From positions 1-60,694 of the forward strand of contig JBQMRN010000009.1 of the NCBI GenBank assembly GCA_052171895.1: a DNA stretch of 60,694 nt. The letters run 5' to 3'. The notes beneath the pieces were generated by a model. The model was not told the DNA's origin. It saw nothing but the letters and a program-made list of their open reading frames with translations, and did no database searches. Every line of letters begins with the position of its first letter. Within the stretch, counting starts at the first letter, position 1. Source of the DNA: Arsenophonus sp052171895. Its GTDB lineage: Bacteria > Pseudomonadota > Gammaproteobacteria > Enterobacterales > Enterobacteriaceae. This document shows, one piece after another, positions 54,112-60,694 of the stretch. The position numbers and the translations under genes were made by a program.

Positions 54112-55454
54112 ATAACTGCAACCACATTTTCTAAATTTGAGTTAGACCAAAGTCTGCTTAATACACTATATGATAAAGGCTATTAACGCCAAACAGCCAT
54201 TCAGGTTGAAGCCTTCCCTTCTACTATAGAAGTACGTGATATTTTAGCTTCATCACCTACAGGAATAGGAAAAGTACTCCTTACTTACTTCTGATGATGC
54301 AATATTTATTTGATTTTTCAGGTAAACGATCTAGATAACTGCATATTCTTATTTTAGCGTTAACCCAAGAACTAGCAATCTAAGTAGGTGAACAAGAAAA
54401 AGAATTAGCCAAATACACAGCCATCTTGATATTACAACTATTACTTGCAGAGTATCCTATATTAGGGACGCTGAAATTTTCAGTGAAAACAAAAGATTGT
54501 TCTCCCAAGCACAGGACGTTTACTACAGTAAAATAAAGAAGAAAATTTTGATTATCTAGTAATTGACACATTAATTTTATATGAAGTCGATCAAATGCTT
54601 GATATGGGATTTACTAACGATATTGAAAGCATTGCCGGAGAAATAAGCTGGGCCAAGCAAACTATGCTATTTTCAGCAACACTACACACTAGCAGGTGCA
54701 GATGAAACGTCATTCACGATTTTGCTAATTGATTACTGAATAATCCTTATGAAATTGATACTGATCCCTTCAATATTTAAACGAAAAAAGATCCAACTAT
54801 ACTATTATCGCACTGATAATCTTAAACATAAAACCGCACTACTTTGCTATCTCTATTAAAAAAAACCAATGGTACCAAATCTATTATCTTGTCGATAAAC
54901 GAGAAAAAGCGCATGAGTTGGTTCAATGATTACAACAAGCCAAAATAAAAACCTACTTACTTGAAGGAGAAATGGTTAAGGTAAAGGGGACTTAAGCTGT
55001 TAAACGTCTTAATAGTGGTCAAATAAATATATTAGTTGAAACCGATGTTGCCTCAGGTGGCCTTGATATTGACAATATTAGTCACGTATTCAATTTAGAC
55101 TTACCACGTACTGCTGATGTTTATCTACACCATATTGGTAGAACCGCACGCGCTTGGGAAAAATGGATTGCAATTAGCTTAGTCGAAGCTCATGATCAAC
55201 CGCTATTAGCTAAAATTAAGCGTTACCTTAAAAGAAAGAACCATTAAAAATACGCGTCATAGATATCCTTCGATCAACCACCAAAGCACTGGCTTAATGT
55301 TCACTACATAAATCAAAATCATCAAAAATCCAGCTAAAACGGCAAAAAAAGAAAAATTTGAGCAAAAAAAGAAAAAACTAAAGAACGCTATCGCGACAGT
55401 AAAAATATTGGTAAACGTCGCAAAGCATCAGTAAAGCAAACTAATAATAAGTAA
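54112..55454 (+). pseudogene. srmB: srmB pseudogene (DEAD-box RNA helicase)
   Basis: SrmB assists early 50S ribosome assembly at low temperature. Broken frames read ITATTFSKFELDQSLLNTL (start ATA, family MTVTTFSELELDESLL), YDKGY-stop-RQTAIQVEA, then a damaged P-loop SSPTGIGKVL, LILALTQELAI-like, DTLILYEVDQMLDMGFTNDI (family LILDEADRMLDMGF), LFSATL, RKKIQLYYYRTDNLKHKTAL, YLLEGEMVK, LNSGQINILVETDVASGGLD (ATDVAARGID), VFNLDLPRTADVYLHHIGRT, AISLVEAHDQ and the basic tail RYRDSKNIGKRRKAS. Numerous stops and indels; a conserved Ala of the DEAD box is changed. It lies upstream of ung, as in E. coli (grcA missing). Confidence 0.94.
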
Positions 55455-55472
55455 TAAATATTAAAACTATCT

Positions 55473-55863
55473 TGGGAAAGATTATTGGTAGAAATTCCTT
55501 ATACTGTAGTAATAAAGGAATTTTTTGCTACAGAGGTTGCTTCCATGAAAAAACAAACAGTCATACAAATTAAAGAGACTCTTTTCTCATTCCCTCCAAG
55601 ATAAAGCTGCATCTCATTAGTTGACTCGGCGATAATCTGTTGGATGATCTTGATTCATACATTGAAGCAACTCATTCCACTTTATCCTGCCATATTCTCA
55701 CAGTTAAGATGTTATCCAGTAAGGACATTCATTACCTTACAGCTATATCATTGCAAAATCCCCAATTGCAGAAAAATATTTAGCAATCTCACTGAAAGTC
55801 CTCTAACGAGACTACATCATAAGGATAAATAGTCTAGTTATCAACAATATATGTTGAATAATT
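55473..55863 (+). mobile_element. IS1595-family element, 5' part
   Basis: Homologous to 20267-20670: GGTAGAAATTCCTTATACTG, then GTTGCTTCCATGAAAAAACA encoding MKKQTVIQIKETLFSFP, and the 55644-55832 piece with HSTLSC-like sequence. Cut at about 55863 by an IS91 end. It begins 19 bases after the srmB stop. Confidence 0.78.
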
Positions 55864-57760
55864 TAATGATTAAGAAATTGAATTGCTCTTTAAGTGAATG
55901 ATAAAAGCCATCTCTTTATTGCTAAAAGGAGATAGAATTAGTTTTGAGTCTATTTAAGTAAAATTTCATTGGAATGTATATTCTTTGACCTAATGCACTA
56001 ATTTTAGAGAAATTAACCCTAGCTTTAGCTTAATAACCTTTGTTTTTCTTATTTTATCCATTTTTTCTGAAAACAATTCCGTTACCTGCTTGCCAAGCTG
56101 AGAGCGTCGACAAAAAGTAGCCTATCACAACACAGAAGGTATTTGTACAGATCTGTCTATGCGCAAGAATCCTTTCATTAAAACACTGAACCCATGTTTT
56201 CCTGTTTTTTGCGAACTGTCATCTCCAGCCCCTTATATACCTTCTGTAATAATGTGCCTCGTTTATGGTTTAATAAGAAACTATACTAACACACCATCTT
56301 AAAATATCTCGCCAGAATATGGCTAATATAACGCACGATCATTTCTCACTACGTTAGTGTCTACTACCACTACTGCTTAGTCCAGTGATCATACTAATAA
56401 TGTACAATCAGTCTCCTCGGTAATGCCACAGTTTTAATGCAGATAACCGGGGGCCGTTTAAAGGTAGCGCACGAAGTATTTCACGCTATCCCACACTCTT
56501 CCGTCTTTTTAGGGAAGTGTACTTTTCAGTTACAGAGGCTACTATATTTTCAGGTAACGCTACCACTGCTTCCTTGCGCGGAATATGCTCAAGACCAGCA
56601 GAAAAAACTAGGATTTATCAGCTCATACCTGTAATACAGCAGCCGGATGACACACCGCCTTGCCATATTTCTTCTATCGCTCTTTTTTTTGAAGAACAGC
56701 TCACACACTATACCACCATACGGATATTTAATATCCAGACCGTAACGAGTAACGAAGACATGAACATCTAGATGTTGATTGAGTTATCGAGCATAAGTAT
56801 TCAAGGCACAGAAGATAGAAATTTCGATACCTTGTTTGCATGCCAACTGTAGCATAGTGCCAAGAGATGGGTTGGAGGCGAGAAACAGAGCATTGAGTAG
56901 CCTGCTAGTATTGTTAAAAAAAAGCCAAAGGAAGATAGGCCATAGTAAAAGTAATGTCTTATAACTCGTAATTGGATAAAATATGAACCTGTTGTGCTAA
57001 TGACTTATAGCTTTTGCAGAAAATGGCGGTGTAAAACATTCAGGAGAGGCAAAGCAGTAGCGCAGGAGACACCACCATGACAAAAATTCAGCAAAAAACA
57101 TTTTTTAATAGATAGATAGGTTACAAGTTAACACTTTAGCCCTGTTTTTTAAGAAGTTTATTCCAACCGCTATTAATGGTAAAAAGCAGTTTAGTTGAGG
57201 GAGTAGAGGAATTAGATCTAGATAAATTACCCTCTAGGGTATCTTACCAAAGAAATAAAAATTGTCATCCTGTCCTCATTCGTCAGGACTATCGGCATAG
57301 TTATTTTTGTGTTTGTCCCAGGGAGGGAGAGGAGCGAGAGGGAGACGGGGATTATTTCTAGTTCCATATAGGTGATGAATTTATCGGCAAGCATACCTTC
57401 AGTTATTTCCCCCTCAATGCAGTTGTATCTAGCGTCATCGGATTTTTGGCCTCTTAGCTTGGCGTCTACTTAAAACCCTGGATTATCCTTGATTAGAGGC
57501 AAATAATATTTACGTTTTGAAAAAATTATGGACAGAGAGTCGTCGCTCTCTCTAGTCTATGCTCATCATTGATTTCAGGATGGAGATCATAAAGCACTTC
57601 TGATAATCAAGCAGTGTAACATGTAAAGTCGCGTGATGTTTTCATGATTTACCCGGATTACGCTTTCTAGCAGATTTATTTCCAGCCATCTGGATGAATT
57701 CCTGAAAAAAGTAACATATCGCAGAGTATAAAACAGTACTTAAATCATGAATACCCCCAA
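55864..57760 (-). mobile_element. IS91-family element, decayed
   Basis: Same repeat family as 7083-9100. Transposase-side end GATTAAGAAATTGAATTGCT near 55866; distal end CAGTACTTAAATCATGAATA near 57750. Minus-strand pieces near 56150-56280 correspond to the FLSNRxRG...PKVYKGLEMTVRK-type tail, and near 57000-57070 to the cysteine-rich N-terminal part. Takes the place where grcA would lie. Inactive. Confidence 0.78.
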
Positions 57761-58046
57761 GAGCAGGATCCTGCTAACACCATACTGAGCTACCTTCTAA
57801 ACTAGATAACAATTAAATATCATTAATTCATTGATATGAATCAATAATTTTAAAGCATTATTAATAATAATTAATAGGTTACTATTTTAAATCAATTTTA
57901 TATTTAAAATATTTATAATATTTAGCGAAAAATTTTAATATGAAAATATATAATGAAAACAACTAATTTCCGTTTAAAAATTTACTTCACTTAACGTAGA
58001 TATTAAGTTTAATATGATATTAATAAAAACATATAAAGGAATAGTT
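57761..58046. other. AT-rich upstream region of ung
   Basis: Nearly 290 bases, very AT-rich after 57800, with no open frame of note. The proximal end carries the ung ribosome site AAAGGA. No promoter can be assigned with confidence in such AT-rich sequence. Confidence 0.4.
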
Positions 58047-58724
58047 ATGCCCTCTTTTCCAAGCTGGCACGATGTCATCGGTCTAGAAAAAGAACAAGAT
58101 TACTTCCGTAACAGCCTAGCTTATGTTGCCAAAGCACGCCAACAAGGTACAACAATCTATCCACCACAAAAAGATATCTTTAATGCTTTCCGTTACACCA
58201 AACTGAGCAAAGTAAAAGTTGTTATCCTAGGACAAGATCCTTACCATGGACATAATCAAGCCCATGGACTTTCTTTTTCAGTTTGCCCAGGTATTCCTAT
58301 ACCACCTTCATTGCTTAATATGTATAAAGAACTCAAAAAAGATATCGCCGATTTCCAATACCCCGATCACGGTTATCTCCTCAGTTGGGCACAACAAGGG
58401 GTGTTACTATTAAACACGGTTTTAACTGTTGAACAAGGGAAAGCACATTCACATGCGCATCTTGGCTGGGAAATCTTTACAGATAAGGTTATTGCAGGAA
58501 TTAATCAACACCGTGCCGGAGTAGTTTTTTTATTGTGGGGATCACATGCGCAGAAAAAAAGCCAATTTATCAATAACCAAAAACATTTTGTTCTTAAAGC
58601 ACACCATCCTTCACCTCTATCAGCACATAGAGGTTTCTTTGGTTGCCGACATTTTTCCAAAACCAATGAAATACTCAAAAAACAAGGATTAAGTCCAATT
58701 GATTGGACAGCGATAATTCCATAA
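58047..58724 (+). CDS. ung: Uracil-DNA glycosylase
   Basis: Removes uracil from DNA at the start of base-excision repair. From the ATG at 58047 the product is 225 residues, close to E. coli (229). I prefer it to the upstream in-frame ATG at 58014 because AAAGGA lies at the right distance and the family starts at WHDV. Motifs: catalytic GQDPYH near residue 61, NTVLTVEQGKAHSHAHLGWE near 120, and HPSPLSAHRGFFGCRHF near 185 with the catalytic His. The frame is intact. Convergent with grpE, 45 bases apart. Confidence 0.96.
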   Translation: MPSFPSWHDVIGLEKEQDYFRNSLAYVAKARQQGTTIYPPQKDIFNAFRYTKLSKVKVVILGQDPYHGHNQAHGLSFSVCPGIPIPPSLLNMYKELKKDIADFQYPDHGYLLSWAQQGVLLLNTVLTVEQGKAHSHAHLGWEIFTDKVIAGINQHRAGVVFLLWGSHAQKKSQFINNQKHFVLKAHHPSPLSAHRGFFGCRHFSKTNEILKKQGLSPIDWTAIIP

Positions 58725-58769
58725 CAATAATATAAATGCCAGCACCATATATGAGTGTATTATTTCAGC

Positions 58770-59378
58770 TTATTTTGCTTTTGATACAATCACCATCGCC
58801 GGGCGTAGTAAGCGACCGTTTAAAGTATAACCTTTCTGCATAATATCAATAACTTGATTAGGTTCATATTCTTGAGAATCAATCATCCTCATGGCTTGAT
58901 GTAGTTCTGGATTGAAAGGAACATTCTTCTCCGCTACCACCTTAATACCGTATTTACCAATGGCAACTAAAAATGATTTTAAAGTTAATTCAATCCCTTT
59001 AAGCATTGATATTGATTCAGCCTTTTCCCGATCAACAACTTCGATTGCTCTTTCCAAATTATCAATAACAGGTAACAATTCATTAGCAAACCGCTCTATG
59101 GCAAACTTATGTACTTTTTCAAGATCTTGGTCAGTACGACGACGAATATTTTCCACTTCAGCTTTGGCACGTAGCAACACTTCACGCTCACGGTTTTGTG
59201 CTTCAAGTAACTGCTGCTCTAATTCACTAATACGTGGATCAATTAATATTTCTTTAGTAGAAATCAGTGCTTGCTCAGTCTCAATTACTTGTTCTTTTTC
59301 CTCATTTTTTTTTGATTGTTTTAATTCTTCTTCTGTAAAGACTTGCTCATTAAGCACTTTATGATCTTTATTACTCAT
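58770..59378 (-). CDS. grpE: GrpE, nucleotide exchange factor of DnaK
   Basis: Releases ADP from DnaK in the Hsp70 cycle. From ATG 59378 the product is 202 residues (E. coli 197). I chose this start over GTG at 59390 because GGAG lies 6 bases before it and the family starts MSxKxQK. The long N-terminal helix is visible (ISELEQQLLEAQNRERE then VLLRAKAEVENIRRRTDQDL), followed by FANELLPVIDNLERAIE, GIELTLKSFL and the beta domain ending IMQKGYTLNGRLLRPAMVIV. Divergent from nadK as in E. coli and carrying a sigma-32-type promoter. Confidence 0.97.
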   Translation of the reverse strand: MSNKDHKVLNEQVFTEEELKQSKKNEEKEQVIETEQALISTKEILIDPRISELEQQLLEAQNREREVLLRAKAEVENIRRRTDQDLEKVHKFAIERFANELLPVIDNLERAIEVVDREKAESISMLKGIELTLKSFLVAIGKYGIKVVAEKNVPFNPELHQAMRMIDSQEYEPNQVIDIMQKGYTLNGRLLRPAMVIVSKAK

Positions 59379-59420
59379 GGGTATCTCCACATTCTTTTTA
59401 GCATTAATCCAGATTATTAG

Positions 59421-59453
59421 CTTAATATGGGGATAAAAATTTTGGATTCAAGA
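59421..59453 (-). promoter_or_regulatory. Sigma-32 heat-shock promoter of grpE
   Basis: On the minus strand CTTGAAT (59446-59452) is followed after 13 bases by CCCCATATT (59424-59432), an almost perfect RpoH promoter about 45 bases upstream of grpE. It lies in the divergent space before nadK. Confidence 0.88.
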
Positions 59454-59484
59454 GAACACGCCAACTTGTAAAAGGAAATAAACC

Positions 59485-60384
59485 ATGCTGATAGAAAAAG
59501 CAGCAAAAAAGACATTATTTGAATATATTGGCATTGTTGGTCATCCTCGACATCCAGATGCATTGGCAACTCATGAACAACTTTATAATTGGCTACGAGC
59601 ACAAAAATATAAAGTTATTGTTGAACAACAAATTGCTAAACAGCTTAAATTAAAGAATACCACCATCGGTAGATTAATAGAAATTGGTAAAACAGCTGAT
59701 TTAATTATCGTTGTTGGCGGTGACGGTAATATGCTCGGCGCTGCTCGTGTCCTATCACGCTATGAAAATAAAGTTATTGGCATTAATCGCGGTAACCTTG
59801 GTTTTTTAACTGATCTTGGGCCAGAGAATGCTCTGCAACAACTAACTGAGGTATTAGCAGGCCATTTTTATGAAGAAGAACGTTTCTTACTGGAAACTCA
59901 GATCAACAAAAAAAATCATAAACCTCGCATAAGTACTGCAATTAATGAAGTTATTTTACACCCAGGAAAAGTGGCTCACATAATTGAATTTGAAGTATAT
60001 ATTGATAATCGATTTGCCTTTTCTCAACGTTCCGATGGACTAATTATTACTACTCCAACTGGGTCAACCGCTTATTCACTCTCTGCCGGTGGCCCGATAC
60101 TTACCCCCAATCTTGAGGCTATCGCCCTAGTCCCTATGTTCCCTCATACCCTTTCATCTCGCCCGCTAGTTATTAGCAGCGATAGTAGTATTACATTAAA
60201 ATTTAGGAAAAAAAACATCAATTATGAAATCAGCTGTGATAGCCAAATTATTTTACCTATCCAAGATGATGATGAAGTCTTAATCAAACGAAGTAATAAA
60301 AAACTTAATCTCATCCACCCAAAAAATTATAATTATTTTAATATATTAAGCTCAAAATTAGGTTGGTCAAAAAAAACCTTTTAA
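59485..60384 (+). CDS. nadK: NAD kinase
   Basis: Phosphorylates NAD to NADP. The 299-residue product is near the E. coli 292, slightly longer at the N-terminus. Family features: YIGIVGHPRHPDALATHEQL at the start, the GGDGNM motif near residue 78 with VVGG before it, INRGNLGFLTDLGPENA, STAINEVILHPGKVAHIIEF, SDGLIITTPTGSTAYSLSAG near residue 190, and PLVISSDSSI. The C-terminus KLGWSKKTF matches. Divergent from grpE; recN, which follows nadK in E. coli, is replaced by an IS256 end 21 bases after the stop. Confidence 0.97.
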   Translation: MLIEKAAKKTLFEYIGIVGHPRHPDALATHEQLYNWLRAQKYKVIVEQQIAKQLKLKNTTIGRLIEIGKTADLIIVVGGDGNMLGAARVLSRYENKVIGINRGNLGFLTDLGPENALQQLTEVLAGHFYEEERFLLETQINKKNHKPRISTAINEVILHPGKVAHIIEFEVYIDNRFAFSQRSDGLIITTPTGSTAYSLSAGGPILTPNLEAIALVPMFPHTLSSRPLVISSDSSITLKFRKKNINYEISCDSQIILPIQDDDEVLIKRSNKKLNLIHPKNYNYFNILSSKLGWSKKTF

Positions 60385-60405
60385 TTTTTAATTACTATTT
60401 AACTA

Positions 60406-60694
60406 GAATTATTAGTAAATATGGTGTATTTTATTTAGTAAAAGTTATGAATGCTTCAGGAATTTGTTCTTCATCCTTAAATTATATGTTTTTTATTACC
60501 AGAATCTCAGTAGGTCAAAATTCCATTAGCTGTTTTCAGCTTTTCTGAGCAGACGGGAGTAAGCTTAACTGTAGAAAAGCCGATTCAATTTGAATTCATC
60601 ATTCTTATTGATGCTCAGTGTGCTTATGGGAAGTCGTAGAATATAATCAATTCTTTTCGATCGTTTCCAGCTTTTTTATCGCTGCAGAATACTA
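60406..60694 (-). mobile_element. IS256-family element, right end, runs off the window
   Basis: Terminal sequence GAATTATTAGTAAATATGGT at 60406, followed by the minus-strand remains of the transposase C-terminus (complement of the NPIES-like region near 60590). A deletion shortens the part near 60550. The copy continues beyond the window edge. Confidence 0.83.

Noticed and set aside
58912..59364. 150-codon serine-rich plus-strand frame
   Set aside because: Antisense shadow of grpE; the serine richness mirrors the Glu/Leu/Arg codons of GrpE.
1..60694. CRISPR arrays, rRNA and tRNA genes
   Set aside because: I saw no regularly spaced direct repeats with unique spacers, and no cloverleaf with conserved GGTTCGA-type T arm or rRNA core sequence on either strand while reading; a tRNAscan-SE and Rfam run would be needed to be certain.

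Overview
The window looks like part of the chromosome of an insect-associated gammaproteobacterial endosymbiont of the Enterobacterales (Arsenophonus-like or Sodalis-like in style; the exact genus cannot be fixed from this sequence). The surviving genes are AT-rich and resemble enterobacterial homologues: cls, sdaB, priC, dnaX, ybaB, htpG, adk, pyrG, ung, grpE and nadK. Gene order still follows Escherichia coli in blocks: hemE-nudC-(rsd)-thiC leader, cls-tonB, sdaC-sdaB, priC-apt-dnaX-ybaB-recR-htpG-adk, pyrG-eno, srmB-ung and grpE-nadK. Intact coding sequence covers only about 11 kb of 60.7 kb (roughly 18 percent). The rest is pseudogenes and dead insertion sequences. This is the pattern of a genome in the middle of host-restricted reduction, after a massive and now extinct IS expansion.

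Layout. 1-5.6 kb: IS256 tail, hemE and nudC pseudogenes, a decayed IS110 element, and a remnant thiC-type TPP riboswitch whose gene is gone. 5.6-9.7 kb: fadR with one early nonsense codon and its tail cut by IS256, which is itself split by IS91. 9.8-12 kb: intact cls and a tonB fragment. 12-16.7 kb: stacked IS256, IS481, IS1595 and IS256. 17.3-19 kb: intact sdaB with an sdaC stump. 19-23.6 kb: IS256, IS1595, IS91. 23.6-35.2 kb: a GC-richer, thoroughly decayed Mu/FluMu-like prophage whose late genes are still in canonical order (portal, gp30-like, protease I, head T, gp36, gp37/38, sheath L, tube M, gp45, gp46, gp47). 35.2-36.6 kb: IS256. 37-43.3 kb: priC to htpG block, with apt and recR dead and dnaX split. 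43.3-47.1 kb: adk between two inverted, nearly identical dead IS256 copies. 47.3-49.3 kb: pyrG and an eno stump. 49.3-57.8 kb: IS nest and srmB pseudogene. 58-60.4 kb: ung, grpE, nadK, then another IS256 end.

What survives is core information processing, protein folding and nucleotide/cofactor metabolism: replication restart and clamp loading (priC, dnaX), uracil repair (ung), chaperones (htpG, grpE), CTP, adenylate and NADP supply (pyrG, adk, nadK), cardiolipin synthesis (cls) and serine deamination (sdaB). What has been lost is heme synthesis (hemE), thiamine synthesis (thiC), fatty-acid regulation (fadR), TonB transport, adenine salvage (apt), RecFOR repair (recR), a cold-shock helicase (srmB) and apparently enolase at this locus. 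Two heat-shock (sigma-32) promoters, for htpG and grpE, are still near consensus. I found no convincing novel gene system. The most notable items are the split dnaX, the orphan TPP riboswitch, the inverted dead IS256 pair around adk, and the one-lesion fadR.
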